Source: Hofstenia miamia
Taxonomy: Eukaryota > Xenacoelomorpha > Acoela
Direction: 5' to 3'
DNA length: 64,000 bases
Assembly (NCBI GenBank): GCA_004352715.1
Contig: SCFE01000006.1
Span: 434,037 to 498,036 of the forward strand
Below, one piece after another: positions 25,840 through 35,891 of the stretch (within the stretch, counting starts at the first letter, position 1; each line of letters opens with the position of its first letter). Below the pieces are notes generated by a model that was not told the origin of the DNA, searched no databases, and saw only the letters and a list, made by a program, of their open reading frames with translations. Made by a program: the position numbers and the translations under genes.

Positions 25840-27570
25840 TAATGCTTTTGTGTATCATCTGTTGCCGAACAAGATAATTGCGTGTTCAGAGACAAGCCAT
25901 GAAATAAAACAATATTATATCTGAAAGAGCCTTTTAATTCATTCTTCACTGCTGGTTGTAGAAATACGTTTGTTCTACGATTATTTTAAAATTTATTTCA
26001 AAATAGCTAAGTACAAAGAAATGGAAATGTTTTAACCGTTAGAGTAAGCTGGGGGCAAAAAAACCCGAAAGGTACATTTAATGATGTAAAATAAGAGTAT
26101 TCGAACGCTTAAGGATGTCCCCTAATTTATTATTTCAAAATATTTATATTCAAAAGAAAACTATTTAGAAAATGCTAAAAGTACCAAAGTGGACATTAAT
26201 TAGCATTACTTTGCCACAGAATTATATTAATTGAACTATATTCGTCGTCACATAGTACGCATTTATATAATTTCTATTAAAATATTTGTAAGAATTTTGC
26301 TAATTAAATCTTTAGAAATTGTTGATTAAAAAATGTAGTTTTGATTGGCGACAAGGGTGTTAAAAAATTTATGCTTGAAAAATGTGTAATACAATAAGTG
26401 CAATTAGTGTGTTTTCAAAATATTTGAACGAGGGTGCTATCAAACAATGAACTAGAAATAATTTTACACATATTCGCAAAAATGGTAGCAATTATAGAAA
26501 TATTGTTACAAATTGAAGACAATGACATGTAACGACTATATTCATTTCTGACAATTTTACTAAATTTGAATAATAACCTCTGTAATGTTTTAAAATCAAT
26601 CACAGTTAGAAAGCCTACAAAAAAGAACTCTTTCAAGAAAACAAATTCATATTACTTGCTTAAACAGAGAAAAACTATTTAGATTCGCAAAATCGATTGT
26701 TTAACTGCTCTCAATTTACAAAGAAATATATATTGCTCAAATCAAAACTTGAAATTAGACTACTCATTCATTAAAATAAGTCTGCACGTAATGAATGCCT
26801 GTTGCACTAGTGTGATTTATTAAAGTAAATTGTAAACGCATATTTAAACAAGAAAATAGGGAAACCTCTGCAAGGCTAAAGAGTTTTCTTTGCATTTTAA
26901 AGCCCTGAAAAATGCTATGTGACATTTGGTCATTGCAATAAAATTGGCTGAAAATCAGAAATTTTTTATGCTTGAATTTATAAAGGTTAACTAGTCAAAA
27001 GGAAAACGTGTATAGTTATTTCAAATGTATTTTGGTGTAAGAAAAACATATCCATGTTATTCCGAATGCTAAAAAACAGTTAAAGGCTGTCTACGTGTAT
27101 GTATGTATAAAAGGCTAAAGACACAAAAGCGCTCTCTGTAGAAGAAGAAGGCATATATCACACATTTAGGTCGAAACTGAGAAACTCAATTGAAAAATAT
27201 GATATAAATTCATTTGAGTTTTCAGCTAATGCAAAAGATGCTATGGCGTATTAGAAGTAAAATACGATATTTTGTGCGATTTTACTTGCTAACAATCCTC
27301 AAGATCTAAAAATAAAGGGGGCAAATACAGAATAGTTTAGAAGTAACAATAAGAACTCTTCAATAGCTATATTCTGTTAATTTTTGCACATTGCTGTATA
27401 TATACGATTTTGCAATTCATATGAGTATTTACATATATACAAATTTACAAAAATATATACACAAACAACGTAAAATTAAAATTAACTAAGCTACAACACG
27501 TTAAAATAAAATTGATTAAAAATATAACACACTAAAAATACACGCACTACAAACAAATAAAATTATGAAC
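25840..27570. other. Intergenic sequence, nothing recognised
   Basis: AT-rich sequence with no supported exon. A TATAAAAGG at about 27106-27114 is a good core-promoter match, but no downstream first exon could be linked to it. The last part (from about 27350) is probably the 3' UTR of the LINE fragment that follows on the minus strand. Confidence 0.4.
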
Positions 27571-27574
27571 TACA

Positions 27575-28217
27575 CTATACTATGTTTCGCAAGGTGTTTA
27601 AGCGTTTTGAGGTACCTAAGATTTTTTGGTGTGCAAGTAAGTTTTGTTTTAATTTCCTTTTGAAAATATTTAATGATTCATCACTTCTAATTTCCTGAGG
27701 AAGTCTGTTCCAGCCATTGCATGAAATTATTGTGTACGACTTCTGCCTTGCTGAACTTTGTATCTTGCAGATACTTATGCATTTATTTGTAAAGATATGG
27801 TTTCTAAGATAAATGTTTAGAAAACCTAAGGATTTTTTTATTCTATTTTTGTGTTTATAGATTTCTACAAGGCTTACATATTGAATATAATATCTTGGCA
27901 ATAGTATTTGCAGTTCTTGCAGTTTCTCGTTTATGTTTTGTTTACTGATATTGAATAATGTTGTAATCGACCAGTTAAAAATCCTGTTTAACCTCTCAAT
28001 TTCTGCTATACATAGCCCATTTAATAGTATACATGCATACGTGAAATGACTCAATACAAGTGCGAAAATAAGAGCTTTGCATCTGGCCACTTTTCTTACT
28101 TGCCTTAAGCAGTGCACGCCAGCTGCCATACTTCTAATCTTATTTTTCATGAAGCTGCTGAAACTCAAGTCATTTTCGATTTCCACACCTAAATAACTCA
28201 CTTTATGTGTTTGTGGA
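27575..28217 (-). mobile_element. Non-LTR retrotransposon (LINE), C-terminal part of ORF2
   Basis: An open frame of about 214 codons runs to the single n at 28218 and ends in a stop near 27575. It starts with YLGVEIENDLSFSSF, the block that follows the palm domain in LINE reverse transcriptases. It continues through the thumb-like region and ends with CNGWNRLPQEIRSDESL and FKRKLKQNLL, the typical tail (WNxLPxxIR...SLxxFKxxLK). Catalytic YADD and upstream domains are missing because of the join at 28218. Codons are intact here, so this copy may be young. Confidence 0.8.
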
Positions 28218-28218
28218 N

Positions 28219-28707
28219 GCATGGGTTAGAAGCAGGAGACAATTGGTATGAGCACAAGCCACAGGGCGTCATAGAAAATGAGAAGGTTAAGATACTGTGG
28301 GACTTCAACATACAGACAAGCAAGGTGATAGAAACACGGAGGCCAGACATAGTAGTAGTATACAAAGAGAAAAGATTGGGAACAGTGATAGACATAGCAG
28401 TACCAAAGGACAGGAATGTAGAAAGCAAGGAGAAAGAGAAGATAGACAAGTACATGGAGTTGGCAGATGAAATAGAAATGCTGTGGAAGTTAAAGAAGGT
28501 GAAAGTAGCCCGGTAGTTGTAGGAGCACTAGGAGCAGTGAGTAAGAAGCATAAGAAATACTTGGAGGAATTGGGAGTAACAAAGTGGGGAGGAACAGTAG
28601 CACAGAAGGCAGCATTGTTAGGAACAGCTAGTCCTGAGGAAAGCTCTCAGACTCCCTGGGAACTGGTGAGTTCCCCGAGCTGAGGGGGATACCAGCATGA
28701 AGCTGTG
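28219..28707 (+). mobile_element. Endonuclease-type non-LTR retroelement 3' end, copy 1
   Basis: The C-terminal restriction-enzyme-like endonuclease of an R2/R4-type retroelement. It shows WYEHKPQGVIENEKVKILWDF, then RRPDIVVVYKEKRLGTVIDIA, which is the PD-(D/E)XK core (PD, 14 residues, D). Next comes EIEMLWKLKKVKV and, after a one-base deletion near 28508, PVVVGALGAVSKKHKKYLEEL and KAALLGTA. A second change near 28623 disrupts the last residues (RVLRKALRLPGNW in copy 2). After the stop there is a conserved 3' sequence, TTCCCCGAGCTGAGGGGG, then ATACCAGCATGAAGCTGTG, which runs directly into (ATA)n. Confidence 0.8.
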
Positions 28708-28733
28708 ATAATAATAATAATAATAATAATAAT
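28707..28733. repeat. (TAA)n microsatellite at retroelement 3' junction
   Basis: About nine ATA/TAA units lie directly after the AGCTGTG 3' end of retroelement copy 1, followed by ATGAATGAATTTATTTAGCC. It could be the insertion target or a tail. Confidence 0.85.
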
Positions 28734-28760
28734 GAATGAATTTATTTAGCCCCTGAAGGN

Positions 28761-29079
28761 ATAGACATAGCAGTACCAAAGGACAGGAATGTAGAAAGCA
28801 AGGAGAAAGAGAAGATAGACAAGTACATGGAGTTGGCAGATGAAATAGAAAGCTGTGGAAGTTAAAGGATGTCGAAGTAGTCCCGGTAGTTGTAGGAGCA
28901 CTAGGAGCAGTGAGTAAGAAGCATAAGAAATACTTGGAGAAGTTGGGAGTAACAAATTGGGGAGGAACGGTAGCACAGAAGGCAGCATTGTTAGGAACAG
29001 AAAGAGTCCTGAGGAAAGCTCTCAGACTCCCTGGGAACTGGTGAGTTCCCCGAGCTGAGTGGAATACCAGCATGAAGCT
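28761..29079 (+). mobile_element. Endonuclease-type non-LTR retroelement 3' end, copy 2
   Basis: Starts at the single n (28760) and parallels copy 1 from IDIAVPKDRN onwards at roughly 95 percent identity by eye. It has its own one-base deletion after GAAATAGAAA. The C-terminus is complete here: VVPVVVGALGAVSKKHKKYL, then AQKAALLGTERVLRKALRLP and GNW-stop. The same 3' sequence ending ATACCAGCATGAAGCTGTG follows, then CGAAGTAAGAAATAAGAGTC, which is the tail of an oppositely oriented LINE. Confidence 0.78.
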
Positions 29080-29205
29080 GTGCGAAGTAAGAAATAAGAG
29101 TCAGAGCAAATTTATTGCGCAATATATGTATACAAGATCTACAAACTAACACATGACAAAAAAAAATAAACATGAACAAATAACTAGAAATTAATATGTA
29201 CAATA
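29080..29205 (-). mobile_element. LINE 3' tail, copy A
   Basis: Read on the minus strand it gives TGCGCAATAAATTTGCTCTG, then ACTCTTATTTCTTAC, the 3' terminus also seen at 29266-29340, 29490-29600 and, on the plus strand, 31076-31190. AATAAA would be the polyadenylation signal, with a TTA-rich tail after it. Confidence 0.6.
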
Positions 29206-29212
29206 TATAACT

Positions 29213-29262
29213 GGTGAGTTCCCCGAGCTGAGAGGGATACCAGCCTGAAGCTGTGAGACGAA
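29213..29262 (+). mobile_element. Endonuclease-type retroelement 3' terminus, copy 3
   Basis: Only the terminal part is present: GGTGAGTTCCCCGAGCTGAG, then AGGGATACCAGCCTGAAGCT and GTG. It is immediately followed by AGACGAAATGAAATAAGAGTC, a LINE tail in opposite orientation, the same arrangement as in copy 2. Confidence 0.7.
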
Positions 29263-29345
29263 ATGAAATAAGAGTCAAAAGCAATTTATTGCAAAAAATC
29301 TTTGGTACAAAACTATAAACTAAAACCTATTTACAAAATAATAGT
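29263..29345 (-). mobile_element. LINE 3' tail, copy B
   Basis: Minus-strand reading TGCAATAAATTGCTTTTGAC, then TCTTATTTC. The internal side is the TAAATAGGTTTTAGTTTATAG block shared with copies A and C. Confidence 0.6.
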
Positions 29346-29388
29346 AACATATACATATATAATTGTGTGGTGTGTGTTTGTTTGGGAT

Positions 29389-29408
29389 TTGTGTGTGTGT
29401 GTGTGTGT
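29389..29408. repeat. (GT)n microsatellite
   Basis: Ten or so GT units ending in GTGTAC, between LINE tail copies B and C. Confidence 0.85.
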
Positions 29409-29479
29409 ACATTTTCTAGGATCATACGAAATTTTCGAAGGAGTGTAGTGTATTATGGTCATTAAGTATGCATTTTCTG

Positions 29480-29600
29480 TGATAATAATAATAATAAGAG
29501 TCAAAGCAAATTTATTGCAGTAAATGAATGACAGTAAAAAAAGCTACAAACTACAAATACATGTATTTACAAAATAATAATAAAATATATATAGAGTAAA
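29480..29600 (-). mobile_element. LINE 3' tail, copy C, with (TAA)n
   Basis: Minus-strand reading CTGCAATAAATTTGCTTTGA, then CTC followed by (TTA)n. This is the best-preserved tail: AATAAA, 14 bases, then the TTA microsatellite (29480-29497 on the plus strand). Confidence 0.65.
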
Positions 29601-29687
29601 TGTATGTGTGTCTATGTGTGTGGTGAGCTCAGTGTAAAAAACCTGTAAATGTGTTTAGCATGTTTGTGTCTCCGATTGTATTTTGTN

Positions 29688-29915
29688 CAGGTCTACTTAA
29701 TGAATATAATCCTAACGCTAATATGACGTCAGTTTGATCATAGAAACTTGTTGTTGTATCTTTAACATTACTATTCAATAAATGAATTTGACGTTCTAAA
29801 AACTTTTCTTTGGCAGATTTTTCATTATCCTCCACTACAGTAATCAAGCACCTAACAACTTCATACAGTTGACTCCATCTCTTTACAAAACGGTTGTCAA
29901 GAAAATCCATGTTTA
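29688..29915 (-). other. Unidentified coding segment truncated by assembly breaks
   Basis: An open minus-strand frame of 76 codons lies between a single n (29687) and the 1000-N gap. It reads NMDFLDNRFVKRWSQLYEVV, then RCLITVVEDNEKSAKEKFLE and, after a few residues, STS-like and LALGLYSLSRP stretches. Amphipathic, Lys/Glu-rich composition and absence of stops suggest a real protein. It may belong to a mobile element or to a host exon. I do not recognise it. Confidence 0.35.
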
Positions 29916-30915
29916 NNNNNNNNNNNNNNNNNNNNNNNNNNNNNNNNNNNNNNNNNNNNNNNNNNNNNNNNNNNNNNNNNNNNNNNNNNNNNNNNNNNNN
30001 NNNNNNNNNNNNNNNNNNNNNNNNNNNNNNNNNNNNNNNNNNNNNNNNNNNNNNNNNNNNNNNNNNNNNNNNNNNNNNNNNNNNNNNNNNNNNNNNNNNN
30101 NNNNNNNNNNNNNNNNNNNNNNNNNNNNNNNNNNNNNNNNNNNNNNNNNNNNNNNNNNNNNNNNNNNNNNNNNNNNNNNNNNNNNNNNNNNNNNNNNNNN
30201 NNNNNNNNNNNNNNNNNNNNNNNNNNNNNNNNNNNNNNNNNNNNNNNNNNNNNNNNNNNNNNNNNNNNNNNNNNNNNNNNNNNNNNNNNNNNNNNNNNNN
30301 NNNNNNNNNNNNNNNNNNNNNNNNNNNNNNNNNNNNNNNNNNNNNNNNNNNNNNNNNNNNNNNNNNNNNNNNNNNNNNNNNNNNNNNNNNNNNNNNNNNN
30401 NNNNNNNNNNNNNNNNNNNNNNNNNNNNNNNNNNNNNNNNNNNNNNNNNNNNNNNNNNNNNNNNNNNNNNNNNNNNNNNNNNNNNNNNNNNNNNNNNNNN
30501 NNNNNNNNNNNNNNNNNNNNNNNNNNNNNNNNNNNNNNNNNNNNNNNNNNNNNNNNNNNNNNNNNNNNNNNNNNNNNNNNNNNNNNNNNNNNNNNNNNNN
30601 NNNNNNNNNNNNNNNNNNNNNNNNNNNNNNNNNNNNNNNNNNNNNNNNNNNNNNNNNNNNNNNNNNNNNNNNNNNNNNNNNNNNNNNNNNNNNNNNNNNN
30701 NNNNNNNNNNNNNNNNNNNNNNNNNNNNNNNNNNNNNNNNNNNNNNNNNNNNNNNNNNNNNNNNNNNNNNNNNNNNNNNNNNNNNNNNNNNNNNNNNNNN
30801 NNNNNNNNNNNNNNNNNNNNNNNNNNNNNNNNNNNNNNNNNNNNNNNNNNNNNNNNNNNNNNNNNNNNNNNNNNNNNNNNNNNNNNNNNNNNNNNNNNNN
30901 NNNNNNNNNNNNNNN
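29916..30915. other. Assembly gap, exactly 1000 N
   Basis: The round length indicates a placeholder of unknown true size. It sits inside the retroelement cluster and has an (ATT)n repeat at its right edge, so collapsed or unassembled repeat copies are likely to be missing. Confidence 0.95.

Positions 30916-30974
<59 letters not shown>
30916..30974. repeat. (ATT)n microsatellite
   Basis: About nineteen ATT units directly right of the 1000-N gap. Confidence 0.95.
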
Positions 30975-30975
<1 letters not shown>

Positions 30976-31200
30976 AACTATAAACACTTCAAGAAAAAAA
31001 TAAAACAATTTTTATTAAGTAGACAAACATTATTGGGCATGGTCGAATTACTTTTAAAACTGCCCTTTAATTAATATTGCATACTTAAATAGTTTTGTAA
31101 ATATTTTTGTCATGTGTTAGTTTATAGTTTTTATATACATTTAAGCAATAAATTTGCTTTGACTCTTATTATTACTATTATTATTTTTATTATTATGAGA
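30975..31200 (+). mobile_element. LINE 3' end, plus-strand copy D
   Basis: A short open frame ends FKKKIKQFLLSRQTLLGM, like the C-terminal SLxxFKxxLK tail of LINE ORF2. It is followed by an A/T-rich 3' UTR, then AGCAATAAATTTGCTTTGAC, then TCTTATTATTACTATT. This is the same terminus as tails A to C, in the opposite orientation. Confidence 0.6.
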
Positions 31201-31439
31201 CTTTATTATTGTGGGCATATGATCTAATCATATCACAAATTATAGTACAATATAAAATTCATTCAAATAAATAAGCAAAAACAGCATTTACAATGAAATT
31301 TATTAATTGAATATCGGCAATTTATTGAGAATGTGCAAGAATTTCTATCAAATGGTAGTTGACTAATGTAGTCCAATGGTATTTATATGATGGCTTACAC
31401 GAACAAAGAATTATTTATCACTTGAGTATTTTCGATATT

Positions 31440-32800
31440 TTGGAAATTCTATGAATCATCGATCACTACGTCTTGAGTCTGAGCTTGGTGCGATATTCAC
31501 AAAATCTTGGATATTAATGTCATTATAATTATTAACCAGTTTATTGAAGAAAATTAAATCGAAATATTCCAAATAAAGAGTAATAGGTAGTAGTTTAAAT
31601 TTCGTGAGTCTTTCCTTGAAGGAGAGATTTGAAGATGGATATATCCATTTAAGAGCGTGACTTTGAAATTGAAGTAATAGACGTGAGCACAAAAGAGATG
31701 ATGTGAATATTGAAGATGCATATGTAAGAATTGAAAAACACATGCTTTTTAGTAGTGTAAGTTTTACTTTTTGAGAACACCAGTAAGGTATATTTTTTTT
31801 TAATTTGAAAAGAACAGAATATGCTTTATTTAGACATGCGTGAATATGGTTGTTTCAAATAAGATCGTTTATTAATATTCGCTCTAGATCAGGTGTTCTA
31901 GTTTTCTATGGTATTTTGGTGTTGTATATAGTTAGGTTATCAGTGGTTTCCGGGCACCTTGAAAAAAGAAGTGCCTCACAATTAGATACATTGAATTCCA
32001 TAATATTCGTAATATACCAATCAATAAAGTTGTTTGTTATTTTGCAGTTGCGATATACAATTATTACCGGCATTTAGGAGTTGCAATCATCCGCATACAT
32101 AAACGGCATACTGGAAAGTGCACAGTCTGGTAAATCATTAATGAAGAAGGAACATTATAACTGCAAGAACAGATCCTTGCGGACCACCGCTAGTTACTTC
32201 TTTTTAAGAGAATATGTGTCTATTTATGTTTACGCATTGTTGTCGATCAGTAAAATACGAGTGAAGTAAGCAGACAAAGTCTTTGTGGAATCCAAAACAT
32301 TTCAGTTTATGAAGAATAAGAAAATGTGCTTAAATATATACATGCAGCAGGTAAATTATCATCCTTATAACGAAAAAGTTTATCAATGAATGTAAGGAGC
32401 TGTGTAACAGTAGGTCTTCTTGGACAGAAACCATGCTGACAATTGCGAAGTTGTGCTTTAATTAGTGGAAAAGCATATTTAAAAAGAATTTTGGAACACA
32501 ATTGACATCTTTGGGAGCAGTGAAATTGGACGGTAGCTTTTAATATTTGTAACATCTTTATTTTTAGGAATAGGTGTTCGTGTTATAATAGAAGTTTTCC
32601 AGCTAGTATATACTTAAATATACTGAGAACATGTGGTGAAATTTCATTTGCAAACGGCTTAAGTATAAATGAAGGAAGCAGATCGGTAGTTCTTGATGTA
32701 GAGAGATCACAGGAGTTGAGAAATTTGTAAACAGTATTCAGGGATGGTGAAACTGAAGATAAAAAGACTCTGGGAATATTATCACTATAAAGCACTACAA
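31440..32800 (-). mobile_element. Degraded LINE reverse transcriptase
   Basis: Read leftwards, pieces of one reverse transcriptase appear in the correct order, with frameshifts and stops between them. DLLPSFILKPFANEISPHVL is at about 32750-32620, QHGFCPRRPTVTQLLTF at about 32440-32390, and SGGPQGSVLAVIMF at about 32195-32150 (the PQGSVLAP block). MPFMYADDCNS is at about 32105-32073, the YADD catalytic motif. FKLKKNIPYWC follows, and from 31743 a 95-codon frame contains LTYASSIF, QSHALKWIYPSSN and LPITLYLEYFDLIFF. The endonuclease domain is not visible. It is inactive. Confidence 0.8.
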
Positions 32801-33654
32801 ATGAACTCTTAGGTTTTCAAAAGCTAATATAAAAGCAGAAGATAGTTTGCATAGTATCGAATACCAATTTCAAATTATTTCATTAATCATATAACTAATA
32901 CACTGCTCATGAATCCTATTGAAATATATACATCTTCATATGGTGGGAAATGATATCTCGATTATAATTATTAACTACTAAGTAACTTAAATTCGCTCAT
33001 CGGTATGTTAATTTATTATTTACTACGTGTGTTTATCATACTACAAGTTGTTGAAAATGATTATGGAAAATTTGAATATCAAATATTAAGGTGCTCTGTG
33101 CAATTTTTGGAAAACCCATTTGAAACAATAATATTATTATGAAAACTATTACTATATTGGAAAATATTATTTACAATATTGTATTTATGAACTACGTTCA
33201 ATATGCATCTTTGCAATATTTATCTCTGATTAATTAACTTAATTGAGTACTGTGTTACAAGCTTAGCTGCAAGCATATATATATATACCTTCGATAGCGT
33301 TTGTTAATTCGCTTTGGCTCTCTACAAATTTTGAATGATTTTGTATAAAGTATAAATGCATACGCTTTTTACAAAATTATAGAACTCCAAACTAAAGGTA
33401 ATGACATATAACCCACTATTATAATTTATAAAACATAGAACATACACACAAACATAGCACATAAATACCAACACATCACATAAAAATCTCATAAAAAATT
33501 TCATTTAGTATTTCACCATAAATTAAATTGCTTAGCTGTTCCAAATTTGTAGTGATCAACTAAACGATTTTTTGCATTTTTCGAAATTTTTTAAATTTGA
33601 ATTGATTAATATTATGTGGTAACTTATACTAGGATATTGTGGAGGTTGAAAAAA

Positions 33655-34335
33655 AGTTGTTCTATGCTGCAGTGTTTATTTTAATATTGCTGATGCATCT
33701 GCTTGATCTGCGTTTAAATTTAATGAATTCATTTAATGAATTAGTAAAATTAGAAGACTTGTGAATATGCTTGAATAGAATTACCACATTAATGTATTTA
33801 ATATGGTGAAGTGGAGACAACATTTTTAAATATTTTAGTTTATCCCTTATTTTCAGTTTACTAACACCGAACATAGTAGAAACTGATCAGGCAAAAATCT
33901 CATTTTGGTACTTATATTTATATTATTCAGCAGAGCACAAATTATCTGTTTGCTCTGAGTGAAGGTTCTTTGTTGGTAAATACATTGCACACCGATGGCC
34001 AAATTTTTCAACTTGGTTGCAAAAAAATTATTGAAACTTAAATTACTGTTTATTTAGTTTATAGTGCTGGAGTTAAGTATTGTTGCAGAATCACTAAGGA
34101 CTGTTAATGTGATATTGTTTGTTAGTACTTTTGTCTTCTTGGGCTAAATATAATAAATTGAGTTATTTCATTATTCAGTGTAAGTTTGTGTTAACAAAAA
34201 CATTATTTAATATTGCGAAGATTGATTTCTAATTTCTTAGTTGCCACAAGTGTATGTCACCTAAACTTATAATTCAAATGTCATCTGCATAGTGCAGTAC
34301 ATCTACTTCTTTAACTACATTATATATATCATCAA
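33655..34335 (-). mobile_element. Second degraded LINE reverse transcriptase fragment
   Basis: Minus-strand reading VKEVDVLHYADD (about 34315-34280) followed by a stop. That is the polymerase YADD motif with the usual hydrophobic lead-in. Downstream is FGVSKLKIRDKLKYLKMLSP, then LHHIKYINVVILFKHIH (33874-33770), parallel to FNISKQNINEKLQELQILLP in the LINE at 27575-28217. The two are therefore related families. Many stops show it is dead. Confidence 0.65.
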
Positions 34336-34337
34336 TG

Positions 34338-34340
<3 letters not shown>

Positions 34341-34372
<32 letters not shown>
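34341..34372. repeat. (TA)n microsatellite
   Basis: About 16 AT units just left of the 169-N gap. Confidence 0.95.
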
Positions 34373-34374
<2 letters not shown>

Positions 34375-34405
34375 AATAAGGTGGAGTAAAGTGCTCATTT
34401 CTTTG

Positions 34406-34634
34406 TAAAGAAACATCTAATTAACAGTTTTACAANNNNNNNNNNNNNNNNNNNNNNNNNNNNNNNNNNNNNNNNNNNNNNNNNNNNNNNNNNNNNNNNN
34501 NNNNNNNNNNNNNNNNNNNNNNNNNNNNNNNNNNNNNNNNNNNNNNNNNNNNNNNNNNNNNNNNNNNNNNNNNNNNNNNNNNNNNNNNNNNNNNNNNNNN
34601 NNNNTAAAGAAACATCTAATTAACAGTTTTACAA
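34406..34634. repeat. 30-bp identical flanks around a 169-N gap
   Basis: TAAAGAAACATCTAATTAAC plus ten more bases ends at 34435 and starts again at 34605, on either side of the N run 34436-34604. As at 8.8 kb, this is probably an unmerged contig overlap. The true sequence may have no gap at all. Confidence 0.8.
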
Positions 34635-34639
34635 ATTTT

Positions 34640-35636
34640 GTAATGTAATTTTTATTATTATGTAATATTATAAAATAATATATTATGAGCTTCTATAGCT
34701 TTTGCTTACATATGAGTTCTCCACTATAGCAATTGCTATGAAAAGGTTGACAGTGAAAATTTGGCCACTCTTTGGTGTAAAAATAGATTTTTCAAAATGG
34801 AAACAAATTTTATATACAGAGACATTTGTATTATTAGTGAAGCCATTATAAAGAGCAGATTGAGGAAAATCTGCCATAGTTCAATGTAGATGTCTACATA
34901 TGCTATCTTTCTTAGGGCTTTGATTGCTCTCTATACAGGTAGTCCCGAAAGTTCTCTGTATTATTGCATTCCATTAACACACAACAGATAAAATGGAATA
35001 GAAATACTAATAATATTGACATGAAACTATTTCAAGACCTAAACCAATCCAAGCAGGAAAATACTTGCACAGCAGAACTAGTTTTTGAAAAATATCAGTT
35101 TCTTACTGCTATTTTAATTGGTTTCCATTATATTTCAATAAAATTTATAAAGAATGAAATTGTTGGAAAATAATACAATCTTCAAGCCTAAGGCAATTCA
35201 TCGTTTTGTTAGAGTATTAGTTAAAAATGAGTTAAGCACACATTTCTACTGCAAATGTTAAATCTTAGTAGCATTATTGACAGAGTATTGCTTAGATGAT
35301 AAAAGCAGTGAGTCCTATGCCAAGGTCTTCCGTCAGTGATGCATCAACACAATCGAGCCCACGTCTTGAACTTGAACCAAGGTATCAATATTATCCATTA
35401 AGCTGTGTTGCAATCATATTGTAAATAATTATTTGTATAATAATTAGAGTGACTCAAAGCACTTTTCATGAAATTTTCTATATTTGATATATTTTTATGA
35501 AATAATTCCTTCTTAACTAAATGTATCACTACTAGATAAACTTCAAGCCTTAATGTTAGTATAAACAGTTTTACATTATATTGATGCATTTATTGTAGTA
35601 AATACTCAAAAGCTAAATCCCTTTTGCTTCCTACAG
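34640..35636. other. Sequence upstream of the first recognised NSUN7 exon
   Basis: No exon could be proved. The first recognised NSUN7-like exon starts with two bases of a split codon, so at least one upstream coding exon must exist here or further left. A plus-strand frame at 35021-35170, beginning MKLFQDLNQSKQ, is a possible but unsupported candidate. Confidence 0.4.
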
Positions 35637-35891
35637 TTCACCGAAACAGCTATGGAAGTGAGGGTGCTGAAGGTTTCGAACTGAATGGTGTTCGTCGCCC
35701 AGCAACACGGAACAGCTATGAAGATATCGGGATTGCAACAAAGATGTACACCGTGTTTAAAAATGTTCACGCAAATTCAGCAATTATCACTAGTCGCACA
35801 GTAAATAGTGTAATATACAAGAAGGAGTTCCAGGATTGCTCTTACTTTAGACAACTTTCTATTCTGAGTTTGGCCTACAATGCAATGTCGT
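35637..35891 (+). CDS. NSUN7: NSUN7-like, first recognised exon
   Basis: Acceptor GCTTCCTACAG and donor TCGT|GTAAGC. It encodes a variable N-terminal part with two RNSY repeats, then YEDIGIATKMYTVFKNV (compare YPDSVYVMAANIFQGI in human NSUN7) and SYFRQLSILSLAYNAM. It starts with two bases and ends with one base of split codons. Confidence 0.75.

Noticed and set aside
27106-27114. TATAAAAGG as a core promoter
   Set aside because: Good match to TATA, but no first exon or gene downstream could be supported; chance is likely in AT-rich sequence.
29629-31074. Long frames across the 1000-N gap and (ATT)n
   Set aside because: They consist of N and trinucleotide repeat (poly-Asn, poly-Ile or poly-Leu) and are not genes as written.
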